Source of the DNA: Bacteroides fragilis
Lineage (GTDB): Bacteria > Bacillota > Clostridia > Lachnospirales > Lachnospiraceae
Direction of reading: 5' to 3'
Length of the DNA: 64,000 nucleotides
NCBI GenBank assembly: GCA_023664485.1
Contig: JAMPFK010000002.1
Location: 62,001 to 126,000, forward strand
The first letter of the stretch is position 1, and each line of letters opens with the position of its first letter. The notes under the pieces were generated by a model that saw only the letters and a list, made by a program, of their open reading frames with translations, was not told the DNA's origin and did not search any database. The translations under genes were made by a program, and so were the position numbers. Shown piece by piece: positions 38,503 through 47,798 of this stretch.

Positions 38503-39694
38503 GATGACGACCCCGTTAGTCGAGATGGACGGAGACGAAATGACGAGGATTCTCTGGAAGATGATCAGGGACGAGCTGTTGCTGCCTTATATCGACCTGA
38601 AAACGGAATACTATGATCTGGGTCTGGAATACCGCAATGAGACCGACGATCAGGTAACGCTCGATTCCGCGGAGGCGACGAAGAAATACGGTGTTGCCGT
38701 AAAGTGCGCGACAATTACGCCCAATGCGGCCAGAATGACGGAGTATAAGCTGAAAGAGATGTGGAAAAGCCCGAACGGGACGATTCGTGCGGCGCTTGAC
38801 GGGACCGTATTCCGCGCGCCGATCATCGTCAAGGGAATCGAGCCCTGCGTAAGGAACTGGGAAAAACCGATTACGCTGGCCCGCCACGCATATGGGGACG
38901 TCTATAAGAATACGGAAATCAAAGTGCCGGGAGCCGGAAAGGCGGAGCTCGTTTTTACGGGAGAGGACGGCGCCGAAATCCGGGAGACGATACATCAGTT
39001 TACCGGTCCCGGTATTTTACAGGGCATCCATAATACGGACAAGTCCATCGCCAGCTTCGCGAAAGCCTGCTTTAATTATGCACTGGATACGAAGCAGGAT
39101 CTGTGGTTCGCTACCAAGGATACGATTTCCAAAAAATACGATCATAACTTCAAGGACATTTTCCAGGAGATTTATGAGACGGAGTATGCGGAGAAATTCG
39201 CCCAGGCCGGCATCGAGTATTTCTATACGCTGATCGACGATGCGGTGGCGAGAGTTATGAAGGCCAAAGGCGGTTTTATCTGGGCCTGCAAGAATTATGA
39301 CGGTGATGTCATGAGCGATATGGTATCGTCCGCTTTCGGTTCCCTCGCGATGATGACTTCCGTGCTCGTATCCCCTTCCGGGGTCTGTGAATACGAGGCG
39401 GCCCATGGAACGGTACAGCGCCATTATTATAAGCATTTAAAAGGAGAGGAGACTTCCACGAACTCCGTCGCGACGATCTTTGCATGGACGGGCGCGCTCC
39501 GGAAACGAGGGGAGCTGGACGGCATAAAAGAGCTGATGGATTTTGCCGATAAGCTGGAAAAAGCGACGATTCAGACGATCGAGGCCGGGAAGATGACAAA
39601 GGATCTGGCGCTCATTACATCGTTAAAAGACGTTACCGTTTTGAACAGCGGGGACTTTATTAAGGCGGTCAGAGAGACTTTTGACAGTCTGTAA
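38489..39694 (+). CDS. icd: NADP-dependent isocitrate dehydrogenase (dimeric type)
   Basis: A 401-aa enzyme converting isocitrate to 2-oxoglutarate with NADPH formation. Signatures of the eukaryote-like dimeric class: PLVEMDGDEMTRILWKMI at the start, TITPNAARMTEYKLKEMWKS, GTVFRAPI, and DVMSDMVSSAFGSLAMMTS with EAAHGTVQRHY. The start is ATG 38489 after GAGAGGAAGAG, inside the gntR end. No citrate synthase or aconitase gene is in the window, so it probably serves glutamate synthesis or NADPH supply. Confidence 0.95.
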   Translation: MEKIKMTTPLVEMDGDEMTRILWKMIRDELLLPYIDLKTEYYDLGLEYRNETDDQVTLDSAEATKKYGVAVKCATITPNAARMTEYKLKEMWKSPNGTIRAALDGTVFRAPIIVKGIEPCVRNWEKPITLARHAYGDVYKNTEIKVPGAGKAELVFTGEDGAEIRETIHQFTGPGILQGIHNTDKSIASFAKACFNYALDTKQDLWFATKDTISKKYDHNFKDIFQEIYETEYAEKFAQAGIEYFYTLIDDAVARVMKAKGGFIWACKNYDGDVMSDMVSSAFGSLAMMTSVLVSPSGVCEYEAAHGTVQRHYYKHLKGEETSTNSVATIFAWTGALRKRGELDGIKELMDFADKLEKATIQTIEAGKMTKDLALITSLKDVTVLNSGDFIKAVRETFDSL

Positions 39695-39706
39695 AAGGGA
39701 AGCCGG

Positions 39707-39734
39707 AAGGCCGGGTGGAGACATCCGGCCTTTT
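39707..39734 (+). terminator. Intrinsic terminator of gntR-icd
   Basis: AAGGCCGG (39707-39714) pairs with CCGGCCTT (39725-39732), followed by a short T-run. It abuts the stop codon of the convergent ABC-F gene. Confidence 0.65.
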
Positions 39735-41698
39735 CATGATTCTTCCGACAGAAGCTCCCATTTCTCATATAAAGCTTCCAGTTCGGTTTCATTCTGCTCT
39801 TTTTCTTTCGATAGTTCCTGTAATTTCGCGACGTCGGTACAGATTTCCGGTTCCGCCATTTTCAGATCGATTTCCGTATTCCGCGTTTCCAGAGCTTCGA
39901 TGGCTTCCTCGCATTTTTTCAGGTCGTTTTCTTTCTTGCGCTTTGCGGCCTGCTGTTCCTTGCGGAGCTTCCAGTCCAGCTTATTTTCGGAAGCCGTTTT
40001 CTCCGCGGAAGGGATTGCGGAAGCGTTCGGCGCGAAAGCCTGGAAAGCGGTCCCTGCAGAGGCCTGAGCGGGTGAAGAGGCGGCGGAAGCGTTCTGGGCC
40101 TTCTTTTCGAGATAATATTCATAGTTTCCCCGATATTCGGTCAGCACCCGTCCGCTCAGTTCCAGAATGCGTCCTGCCGTCCGGTTGATGAAATAGCGGT
40201 CATGGGAGACGTAGAGGACCGTTCCGGTATAACCGTTCAAAGCGCTTTCCAGAATTTCTTTGGACATAATATCCAGATGGTTTGTCGGCTCGTCGAGGAT
40301 CAGAAAATTGGATTCCGAGAGCATCAGTTTGGCGAGGGAGAGCCGTCCCCGTTCGCCGCCGCTCAGGGCGGAAATCTTTTTGAATACATCCTCTCCGGTA
40401 AAAAGGAACGCGGCGAGCGTATTTCGGATCTCCGTGTTGTTCAGATACGGATAGTCGTCCGAAATTTCTTCAAACAACGTCTTTTCCGGATGCAGGACAT
40501 GATGCTCCTGGTCGTAATAGCCGATTTCTACGTTTGCGCCGAGGCGGATGCGGCCGCCGTCGGGCGGCAGCAACTCGTTGATGATCTTTAAGATCGTCGT
40601 TTTGCCGGTTCCGTTGTCGCCGATGATGGCGGCGTGCTCCCCGCGCTTCAGCTCGAAGGAGAGTCCGTCGAAAAGCTTTAAAGGGCCGAACGATTTGGAA
40701 ATATCTTCCACGCGAAGAACATCGTTTCCGCTTAAAATCCGGGGTTCCAGATGCAGCTTCATATCGTTTCGAACCTCCGCAGGCTTTTCCAGAACGTCGA
40801 TTTTGTTCAGCATTTTTTCACGGCTCTCGGCGCGCCTGATGGATTTTTCCCGGTTAAAGGATTTCAGCTTCTCGATGACCGCTTCCTGATGCCTGATCTC
40901 GCGCTGCTGGTTCATATAGGCATTGTACTGCATAAGGCGAAGCATTTCCTTTTTGGCGGCATAGGCGGAATAGTTGCCGGTGAATACGGCGGCTTTCGTG
41001 TTGTCCAGCTCGATGACTTTTCCGGCAATGCGGTCCAGAAAGTAGCGGTCATGGGAAACGATGATAACGGCGCCCTTATAATTCAGAAGATAGGTTTCCA
41101 GCCAGGCGATGGAGGACATATCGAGATGATTCGTAGGCTCGTCCAGAATAATCAGATCCGGTTTCTGCAAAAGCAGTTTTCCCAGCGCAACGCGGGTCTT
41201 CTGACCGCCGGAAAGCGTCTCGATGGATTTGGAAAATTCGTCTTCCAAAAATCCGAGGCCCTTTAATACGCCCGTCAGTTCGCTTCGGTAAGCATAGCCG
41301 TTAGCAGATTCAAAGGCGTGCGTTAAGCCTGTGTATTCTTCCATCAGTTTCGGAAGCGTTTCTTCGGAAGCGTCTTTCATCTGCAGTTCCAGGCCGCGCA
41401 TCCTCTGTTCCATATCGACGATGTTCTGCCTCACCGAGAGCAGCTCGTCATAAATGGTGTTTTCGCTGGAGACCGCCTGATGCTGGGAAAGGTAGCCGAT
41501 GGTCTTATCTTTTGCGGTCGTGACAGTCCCCCCGTCAGCGGACAGCTCTCCCATGATAATACGCAGCAGCGTTGTTTTGCCGGCGCCGTTAATGCCGACG
41601 AGGGCGGCTTTGTCATATTCTTCGATATGAAAGGAGACGTCTTGCAGAACGGGCACCTCCTGAAATGATTTCTCTATATGGCTGACGGAAAGTATCAT
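39734..41698 (-). CDS. ABC-F family ATPase (duplicated ABC domains)
   Basis: A 654-aa soluble protein with two ABC cassettes. First: GINGAGKTT, LSGGQKTRVALG, LILDEPTNHLDM. Second: GDNGTGKTT, LSGGERGRLSLAK, LILDEPTNHLDI. Between them lies the basic interdomain linker (SIRRAESREKMLNK) that in ABC-F proteins reaches the ribosome's P-site region. A C-terminal coiled coil (about 560-650) is of the Uup/YdiF type. ABC-F factors resolve stalled ribosomes or confer antibiotic resistance; the long coiled coil suggests a housekeeping factor. No membrane partner. Confidence 0.9.
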   Translation of the reverse strand: MILSVSHIEKSFQEVPVLQDVSFHIEEYDKAALVGINGAGKTTLLRIIMGELSADGGTVTTAKDKTIGYLSQHQAVSSENTIYDELLSVRQNIVDMEQRMRGLELQMKDASEETLPKLMEEYTGLTHAFESANGYAYRSELTGVLKGLGFLEDEFSKSIETLSGGQKTRVALGKLLLQKPDLIILDEPTNHLDMSSIAWLETYLLNYKGAVIIVSHDRYFLDRIAGKVIELDNTKAAVFTGNYSAYAAKKEMLRLMQYNAYMNQQREIRHQEAVIEKLKSFNREKSIRRAESREKMLNKIDVLEKPAEVRNDMKLHLEPRILSGNDVLRVEDISKSFGPLKLFDGLSFELKRGEHAAIIGDNGTGKTTILKIINELLPPDGGRIRLGANVEIGYYDQEHHVLHPEKTLFEEISDDYPYLNNTEIRNTLAAFLFTGEDVFKKISALSGGERGRLSLAKLMLSESNFLILDEPTNHLDIMSKEILESALNGYTGTVLYVSHDRYFINRTAGRILELSGRVLTEYRGNYEYYLEKKAQNASAASSPAQASAGTAFQAFAPNASAIPSAEKTASENKLDWKLRKEQQAAKRKKENDLKKCEEAIEALETRNTEIDLKMAEPEICTDVAKLQELSKEKEQNETELEALYEKWELLSEES

Positions 41699-41726
41699 CT
41701 GATATCCTCTCTTTCTTTCTCAGATT

Positions 41727-41755
41727 AGTTTACAGAGGAAACTGCGAACTGTCAA
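41727..41755 (-). promoter_or_regulatory. Promoter of the ABC-F gene
   Basis: On the minus strand TTGACA (41755-41750) and TAAACT (41732-41727) are 17 bases apart, about 30 bases before the start codon. Confidence 0.6.
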
Positions 41756-41772
41756 TTTCCTGACGGGAAAAT

Positions 41773-41801
41773 TTGACAGGAAAAATATATTTTTATATAC
41801 T
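41773..41801 (+). promoter_or_regulatory. Promoter of the polytopic membrane protein gene
   Basis: TTGACA at 41773-41778, 17-base spacer, TATACT at 41796-41801, near consensus. Its -35 box is part of an imperfect inverted repeat (41749-41760 with 41766-41779) shared with the divergent ABC-F promoter. Confidence 0.75.
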
Positions 41802-41826
41802 TGGTTAAGACGGAGGAGAAAAGAAT

Positions 41827-43497
41827 ATGCTGGCAGTTTTATTGAGTTGGATTTATACGGCGTTCATCTGTATATTAATTGGGATTGGCGTGCTGAGCCT
41901 TGTGAAAAATGGCAGATTTTCCCTGACGCATTATGTGGTGGCGGGTATCATTGCGATTACGGTTTATGTGGAGTTTTTCAGCATTTTTGGAAGAATCGGT
42001 GCTCTGGCGCATGGAATCATGCTCGTATCGGCGCTGCTCATCGGATATTTCAGAAGAAAAGAGCTTGGGCGGCTTCTGGAAAAATACCGCGTTATCCTGT
42101 GCTCGTGGGAAGGCTTTTTTTATGGCTGCTTTATTCTGCTGATCGCCTTTTTTTCATCGAGGGGCGAATTTCATACGGATACGAATATCTACCATGCGGC
42201 GGCAATCCGTTTATATGAAGAATACGGCGTCCTGAAAGGCGCCGGCAATCTGCAGCTCCATTATGCCTATAACAGCGCTTACCTTGCATTTGCATCCATT
42301 TTCAGCCTGAACTGGCTTTTTGGACGTTCTCTGCATACGACGACAGGGTTTTTGGAAGCGATCATGTGCCTGTATGCTTTTCACGGATTAAAGGATTTTA
42401 AACGGCATGAGAGCCATATGGCGGATATGATGCGGATTGGGATTCTGTTCTACACGCTGGTCAATGTAACGCGCAGTATGTCGCCTGCCACGGATTATGC
42501 GGTCATGTTCTTTGCGCTCTTCATTATGACGGCGTGGTGCGATAACATGGAGCAGAAAACGGGGGGTATGGAAGGATTCGCCCTCTTATCCGTTGCGGCG
42601 GTTTTTGTCGCTACGTTGAAATTTTCGGCCTGTCTGCTCGTCCTTCTCGCCGTTTATCCGGCGGCCCTGCTGATAAAAGAGAAAAAATGGAAGGAAATTG
42701 CGCGCTGTCTTCTGTGCGGCTGTATCATCCTGCTTCCTTTTTTCATCCGGAACTATCTGATTTCAGGATGGCTTCTGTATCCTTTTGACGGTATCGACAT
42801 CTTCCGGCCGGAATGGAAGGTCCCCAGGGAATATCTTCTGGTGGATGCCGGACAGATTAAGGCATGGGGCAGGTGCCTGTATGACATCGATAAACTTGAT
42901 CTTCCGGTAACGGAGTGGATTTCCGTCTGGTGGGAGCATCAGTTCCGATATGAACAGATGTTTCTTGGCGCGGTGGTTCTTGCTGCTCTCCTGCAGCTGA
43001 TCGTTCTGCTTATAAGACTGGTAAGGAAACGTCCGCCCTGTTTTCCGCTTGTGGCGCTGCATCTCGCTGTCTGGGGAAATCTTGCGGTGTGGTTTTTTCT
43101 GGCGCCTTTTATCCGGTATGGCCTTGCTTTTTTATTTGCGGTCATCATGCTGGCGGCAGGGGAATGTATCAGCATAAAGAGGGAAGGGTTTGCCAGCATT
43201 GTGACAGGGAGCCTGTTGTTCTGTATCCTCGTTTCCGTCAGTCCGTATTGGGATCAGTATATTACGGATGCGGGCGTTTTTATCAAACATACGCTGCGGG
43301 AGCCTTATTACCTTCTGCAGAAGGATTATGACGCCGGGAATATGGAAAGTTATGAAATCAATGGGAACCGGATCTATTTCTCGACGGAGGACGAGGTGAA
43401 CAGTTATCATGTTTATCCGGGGACGTGTTATGAACATATGCTGGAGCGGAGTACCCTGATAGGAGAAGAAATCGAGGACGGTTTTCGGGCAGAATAA
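41827..43497 (+). CDS. Large polytopic membrane protein, possibly GT-C-like
   Basis: A 556-aa integral membrane protein with about ten or more hydrophobic helices. A conserved-looking extracytoplasmic loop after the third or fourth helix contains EFHTDTNIYHAAAIRLYEEY and is followed by LQLHYAYNSAYLAFASIF, a layout reminiscent of GT-C glycosyltransferases whose acidic pair sits in the first large loop. A soluble tail of about 70 residues closes the protein. No family can be named with certainty, and no cell-envelope sugar genes are adjacent. Confidence 0.7.
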   Translation: MLAVLLSWIYTAFICILIGIGVLSLVKNGRFSLTHYVVAGIIAITVYVEFFSIFGRIGALAHGIMLVSALLIGYFRRKELGRLLEKYRVILCSWEGFFYGCFILLIAFFSSRGEFHTDTNIYHAAAIRLYEEYGVLKGAGNLQLHYAYNSAYLAFASIFSLNWLFGRSLHTTTGFLEAIMCLYAFHGLKDFKRHESHMADMMRIGILFYTLVNVTRSMSPATDYAVMFFALFIMTAWCDNMEQKTGGMEGFALLSVAAVFVATLKFSACLLVLLAVYPAALLIKEKKWKEIARCLLCGCIILLPFFIRNYLISGWLLYPFDGIDIFRPEWKVPREYLLVDAGQIKAWGRCLYDIDKLDLPVTEWISVWWEHQFRYEQMFLGAVVLAALLQLIVLLIRLVRKRPPCFPLVALHLAVWGNLAVWFFLAPFIRYGLAFLFAVIMLAAGECISIKREGFASIVTGSLLFCILVSVSPYWDQYITDAGVFIKHTLREPYYLLQKDYDAGNMESYEINGNRIYFSTEDEVNSYHVYPGTCYEHMLERSTLIGEEIEDGFRAE

Positions 43498-43515
43498 AAA
43501 GCGTATGGGCTGAAC

Positions 43516-43544
43516 TTGCGCTTTTGGAACAGATAGAATATAAT
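43516..43544 (+). promoter_or_regulatory. Promoter of rex
   Basis: TTGCGC at 43516-43521 and TATAAT at 43539-43544 are 17 bases apart. A weak hairpin AAAAGCG/CGCTTTT (about 43497-43525) overlaps the -35 region and may end the preceding gene. No TTGTGAA-type Rex site was found here. Confidence 0.55.
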
Positions 43545-43580
43545 AAAGACTATGGAAAAATGATACAGGAGGCAGCATCG

Positions 43581-44213
43581 GTGGAAGAAAAAGAGATTTC
43601 ACAGGCTGTTATCGGCCGTCTGCCGAGATATTTCAGATATCTTGGGCAGCTGAAGGATGAAGGGACCGAAAGGGTATCCTCGCAGGAATTAAGCGATATT
43701 ATGAAGGTCACCGCATCCCAGATACGCCAGGATTTGAACCATTTCGGAGGATTCGGCCAACAGGGATATGGCTATAATGTCAGTTATTTATATGAAGAGA
43801 TCGGCAGGATTCTGGGCCTTGATAAGGAACATAAACTGATTATTATCGGCGCCGGGCATTTGGGACAGGCTCTGGCAAATTATGTGAATTTTGAGCGGAG
43901 AGGATTTATTTTCAGCGGTATTTTCGATAACAATCCCGCCATTTACGGCACGAGGATACGGGATATCGAGGTGCGCCCGGTAGAAGAAATGGAATCCTTT
44001 ATCAGGAGCAATGATGTGGATATCGCGGTGCTCACCATACCGAAACAGAGCGCCGCCGCCATAGCGGAACGTCTGGTATCCTGCGGCATCAGGGCGATTT
44101 GGAATTTTGCGCATGTGGATCTGAACGTGCCGGAAGAAATCCAGGTGGAAAACGTTCATTTGCTGGACAGCCTGATGAAGCTTTCCTATAATCTTGCTTC
44201 CCGCAGAAAGTGA
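43581..44213 (+). CDS. rex: Redox-sensing transcriptional repressor Rex
   Basis: Rex senses the NADH/NAD+ ratio and represses fermentation and NADH-handling genes when NADH is low. The N-terminal winged helix has GRLPRYFRYLGQL and VTASQIRQDLNHFGGFGQQG; the Rossmann domain has IIIGAGHLGQALANY and GIFDNNP. I choose GTG 43581 because AGGAGG is 8 bases upstream and the product is 210 aa, the usual size; the longer TTG-started frame at 43524 overlaps the promoter. Downstream, nnrDE repairs damaged NAD(P)H, a fitting neighbour. Confidence 0.95.
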   Translation: MEEKEISQAVIGRLPRYFRYLGQLKDEGTERVSSQELSDIMKVTASQIRQDLNHFGGFGQQGYGYNVSYLYEEIGRILGLDKEHKLIIIGAGHLGQALANYVNFERRGFIFSGIFDNNPAIYGTRIRDIEVRPVEEMESFIRSNDVDIAVLTIPKQSAAAIAERLVSCGIRAIWNFAHVDLNVPEEIQVENVHLLDSLMKLSYNLASRRK

Positions 44214-44225
44214 GGGTCATGTACG

Positions 44226-44870
44226 ATGCCAATGAAAAAGGATGATTTGAAAACGGTTCTGGCGGGGAAAAATATCCCCATTTTAACGCTGGACAATAAA
44301 TGGCATAAGCTCATAACTCCGGCGGACAGGACCCCGCAGATGAAAGCGCTCGAAGAGAAACTGAACGAGCTCGTCAAAAGGCAGGGGAAGGTCACGACGG
44401 ACGGGAAAGACATCGTTAAGATCAAGAAGAAGCTTATGAGCGAAGTGCTTGCTATCGCGGACGCGCTATCCAAAGATCCTTATAATCAGAAACTGTTGAA
44501 GGATATGGAGGAGCACGAGCGGCTTTTGAAGGAATGCAATGAAAAGATCGCTCTCTGCGAGGGAGAGAAAACAGGACTGCCTGCGGAAATTGATAAAGTG
44601 AACAGAAAACTGATGATGGCGACGATGGAGGTATGTTACCGGAGGCTGAGGGAAAACGCAAGAGAGATCGATTCCCTCGATAACTGGATCGGCCAGATGC
44701 GCAGGGAACTGAAAAAAAGGGCCGTCAGAAAGCAGGAAATGGAAGAAATCAATCATAAGACCTATGCTTATATGCACGATATTTTCGGAGCGGATGTCAT
44801 AGAGATTTTTGACAGGACCTACCATCCGGAAGAGACCGGGGCAAAAGAGAAGAAATCGAAAAAGGGATAG
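44226..44870 (+). CDS. Coiled-coil protein of unknown function (214 aa)
   Basis: A soluble, very charged, mostly helical protein. The N-terminus has PILTLDNKWHKLITPAD, the middle (about 40-180) is heptad-rich coiled coil with HERLLKECNEKIALCEGEK, and the C-terminus has a short folded part (HDIFGADVIEIFDR) and a Lys-rich tail. It follows rex by 12 bases, with GAGGG before the ATG, so the two are probably one transcript. No function known to me. Confidence 0.75.
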   Translation: MPMKKDDLKTVLAGKNIPILTLDNKWHKLITPADRTPQMKALEEKLNELVKRQGKVTTDGKDIVKIKKKLMSEVLAIADALSKDPYNQKLLKDMEEHERLLKECNEKIALCEGEKTGLPAEIDKVNRKLMMATMEVCYRRLRENAREIDSLDNWIGQMRRELKKRAVRKQEMEEINHKTYAYMHDIFGADVIEIFDRTYHPEETGAKEKKSKKG

Positions 44871-44951
44871 GACGCGCCGGAATCAGAAGATTTTGGCGTT
44901 TTCCATTCCGCAGGAAATTGCGGCAGTATTGATCAAAGGAGCGGGAATCGG

Positions 44952-46538
44952 ATGGAATATCTTGTAACGCAGGCGGAGATGCGGCAGTATGATAAAAATA
45001 CGATAGAGCGTTTGAGAATGCCGGCGCTCGTACTGATGGAACGCGCGGCCCTGGCGGCGGTCGAACAGATACGGCGCGAGATGGGCAGCGCGCCGTATCG
45101 TGTGCTCGTTGTGGCGGGAGGCGGCAATAACGGCGGGGACGGCCTGGCCATCGGCCGGCTTTTGCTGCTGCAGGGCTGCCGGGTGGATTTCGTGCTGTTT
45201 TCATCCCGTGGAAAGTGCAGCAAAGAAACGGCGCGGCAGTTGGAAATTCTTGCGCAGTACGGGCATGAGCCTTATGACAGAATCCCGGCTGATGAATATG
45301 ATATAGTAATCGACGCGCTTTTCGGCGTCGGGCTCTCCCGTGAAATAGAGGGCATATACCGGGAGGCTGTCCATGCGGTCAACGCAAAGAACAGCTATGT
45401 CTGCGCGGTCGATATTCCTTCCGGCGTCCACGCCGATTCCGGACAGATCCTGGGATGCGCGGTCAAGGCCGACTTAACGGTTACTTTTGGATTTTATAAG
45501 CCGGGTCTGTTCCTCTATCCGGGAGCTGGCTGTTGCGGCAAGATCGTATGCGGGCAGATTGGGATCGACGAGCACAGCTTTTATGGAAAACGGCCCCGCT
45601 TTTATACTTATATGGGGCCGGAAGATGCGAGCCTGCCGGCACGGCGGCCCGACGGGAACAAGGGAACCTTCGGAAAGGCGCTCGTGATAGCCGGAAGCAG
45701 TACGATATGCGGCGCCGCCATGCTGGCGGGTAAGAGCGTTTTCCGGATGGGAGCCGGGATGGTGCGCGTCGTAACTGCCGGACAGAACCGGGAAATCTTA
45801 CAGCAGGCGATGCCGGAAGCGATGTTTACGATCTATGATGCGGCATTATGGCCGGAAAAGGGAGCGGATGATGCTTTTGAGGATGCCTTTCGGAAAGCGC
45901 TCGCGTGGGCAGACTGTATTTTGATCGGGCCGGGCATTGGAACGGATAAAGCGGCCCGGTGGCTGCTGGAGTGCTGTCTGCGGGAAAGCGGGCTGCCGAT
46001 GGTGATCGATGCGGATGGGCTGAATCTGCTGGCGGAAGCTGATGCTTTGCAGGATATGGAAGAAATCGGGCCGGTTCCGGGGCGGAAGCTGATCCTGACG
46101 CCGCATCTTGGGGAATTTTCCAGGCTTTTTGGATGCAGTATACCGGAAGCGGCCAAAAACCTGATTTCTTATCCGGCGGAGCTTGCCGGGAGGCTTCATT
46201 GTACCGTCGTCTGTAAGGACGCCAGAACGGTCGTTGCCTGCCCGGAACGGGAACAGATCTATCTCAACACATCCGGCAACGCGGGGATGGCGACGGCCGG
46301 CTCCGGGGATGTGCTGGCGGGCATGATCACGGGGCTTCTGGCACAGGGCATGGAAGCGGAGGATGCGGCAGTCACGGGCGTTTATCTGCACGGCCTGGCC
46401 GGGGATATGGCGGCTCTGGCGTACGGCGGGCGCAGCATGACGGCATCGGATATGATCGAACAGTTTCCGGAGGTATTGCGCGCCGTCGAGGGAAAAAGCG
46501 CGGGCGCCGGTAATGAAGGAGTATCAGAATCATTATGA
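44952..46538 (+). CDS. nnrDE: Bifunctional NAD(P)H-hydrate epimerase / ADP-dependent dehydratase
   Basis: A 528-aa fusion that repairs hydrated NADH and NADPH. The N-terminal YjeF_N epimerase (1-210) has VVAGGGNNGGDGLAIGRLL and DIVIDALFGVGLSREI. The C-terminal ribokinase-fold dehydratase (about 225-510) has IAGSSTICGAAMLAGKSVF, ILIGPGIGTDK, LILTPHLGEFSRLFG and the catalytic GNAGMATAGSGDVLAGMI. AAAGGAG precedes ATG 44952. The stop overlaps the alr start (ATGA), giving translational coupling; the nnrDE-alr pairing is widespread in Firmicutes. Confidence 0.95.
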   Translation: MEYLVTQAEMRQYDKNTIERLRMPALVLMERAALAAVEQIRREMGSAPYRVLVVAGGGNNGGDGLAIGRLLLLQGCRVDFVLFSSRGKCSKETARQLEILAQYGHEPYDRIPADEYDIVIDALFGVGLSREIEGIYREAVHAVNAKNSYVCAVDIPSGVHADSGQILGCAVKADLTVTFGFYKPGLFLYPGAGCCGKIVCGQIGIDEHSFYGKRPRFYTYMGPEDASLPARRPDGNKGTFGKALVIAGSSTICGAAMLAGKSVFRMGAGMVRVVTAGQNREILQQAMPEAMFTIYDAALWPEKGADDAFEDAFRKALAWADCILIGPGIGTDKAARWLLECCLRESGLPMVIDADGLNLLAEADALQDMEEIGPVPGRKLILTPHLGEFSRLFGCSIPEAAKNLISYPAELAGRLHCTVVCKDARTVVACPEREQIYLNTSGNAGMATAGSGDVLAGMITGLLAQGMEAEDAAVTGVYLHGLAGDMAALAYGGRSMTASDMIEQFPEVLRAVEGKSAGAGNEGVSESL

Positions 46539-47716
46539 TAGAACAGTACAAACGGGTATATGCGGAAGTGGATCTGGACGCGCTGCATTATAATATGGAG
46601 CAGATGCGCCAGAAGACTGCGCCGGGTACCCGGTTCATGGGAATTATCAAAGCGGATGGATACGGGCATGGAGCCGTTCAGACAGGCAGGGAGCTGGAAA
46701 CGCTGTCCTGTGTATTCGGTTACGGCGTCGCGACGGCGGAAGAGGCTTTCATTTTGCGCGAGGCAGGACTGCATAAGCCGATTCTCGTTCTGGGCTATAC
46801 GTTTCCTTACGCTTACGGGGAATTGATCGGGAAAGAAATCAGGCCGGCGGTATTCCGGTATGATATGTTGGAAGAATTGAATGCCTGCGCGGTAAAGCTT
46901 GGAAAAAAAGCGAAGATTCATATTAAAGTGGATACCGGCATGAGCAGGATCGGTATCCGGCCGGATGAAAGCGGCCTGCAGTTCGTGAAAAAGGCGCTTT
47001 CCTGCGAAGCGGTTGAAGTGGAGGGCGTCTTCACCCATTTTGCCAAAGCGGACGAAGCGGATAAAACGGCGGCCCGCAGGCAGCTTGACTTAATGAGTCA
47101 ATTTTTAAACGGCATAGAAAAAGAGACCGGATTTCGGATTCCCATCAGGCATTGCTCCAACAGCGCCGGGATTCTGGAACTTAGGGAAGCGAATCTGGAT
47201 ATGGTGCGGGCCGGGATTACCCTGTACGGCCTGTGGCCTTCGGAAGAGGTGAGCCGGGACAGCATTTCGCTGAAACCGCTCCTGTCCTTAAAGAGCTGCA
47301 TCGTCTGTCTCAAGGAGGTGGATGAGGGCGCACAGATTAGCTATGGCGGAACCTATACGGCGGAAAAAAAGATGCGGGTAGCGACCGTCCCCGTCGGTTA
47401 TGGAGACGGCTATCCGAGGGGGCTGTCGAACAGGGGATATGTGCTCGTCTGCGGAAAGCGCGCGCCGATCCTGGGGAGAGTCTGCATGGATCAGTTCATG
47501 GTCAGCGTGGAGGATATCCCGGAGGCGGAAGAGGGAACGGAGGTCACGCTTATCGGAAGGGACGGCGATGAACAGATTACGATGGAAGAGCTCGGCGCGC
47601 TGTCCGGCAGGTTCAACTATGAGCTCGCCTGCAATCTTGGCAAACGGATCCCGCGGGTCTATGTCAAAAACGGCCGGATAACGGATACGAAAGATTATTA
47701 TAAAGATTTCCGCTAG
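46535..47716 (+). CDS. alr: Alanine racemase
   Basis: A PLP enzyme making D-alanine for peptidoglycan. Lys39 in IIKADGYGHG binds PLP; the catalytic Tyr270 is in ISYGGTYTA. Further signatures are KVDTGMSRIGIRP, HCSNSAGILEL and VPVGYGDGYPRGLSNRGYVL. At 393 aa it is full length. The start overlaps the nnrDE stop by 4 bases, and a MazF-type toxin gene follows 82 bases later. Confidence 0.95.
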   Translation: MIEQYKRVYAEVDLDALHYNMEQMRQKTAPGTRFMGIIKADGYGHGAVQTGRELETLSCVFGYGVATAEEAFILREAGLHKPILVLGYTFPYAYGELIGKEIRPAVFRYDMLEELNACAVKLGKKAKIHIKVDTGMSRIGIRPDESGLQFVKKALSCEAVEVEGVFTHFAKADEADKTAARRQLDLMSQFLNGIEKETGFRIPIRHCSNSAGILELREANLDMVRAGITLYGLWPSEEVSRDSISLKPLLSLKSCIVCLKEVDEGAQISYGGTYTAEKKMRVATVPVGYGDGYPRGLSNRGYVLVCGKRAPILGRVCMDQFMVSVEDIPEAEEGTEVTLIGRDGDEQITMEELGALSGRFNYELACNLGKRIPRVYVKNGRITDTKDYYKDFR

Positions 47717-47798
47717 CTTTGTATGTATACCTTCAGAGAAATTGGCAATACTATTGCTGTCGGTTAGAATTGCTGAATTGATTGAAGGAAGTGTGGAT

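Noticed and set aside
43524..43580. Upstream TTG start of rex
   Set aside because: It would place the start within the -10/-35 region; GTG 43581 has an AGGAGG site and gives the normal length.
47717..47798. Antitoxin ORF between alr and mazF
   Set aside because: Only a 14-codon ORF (MYTFREIGNTIAVG) is open; too short and without antitoxin features.
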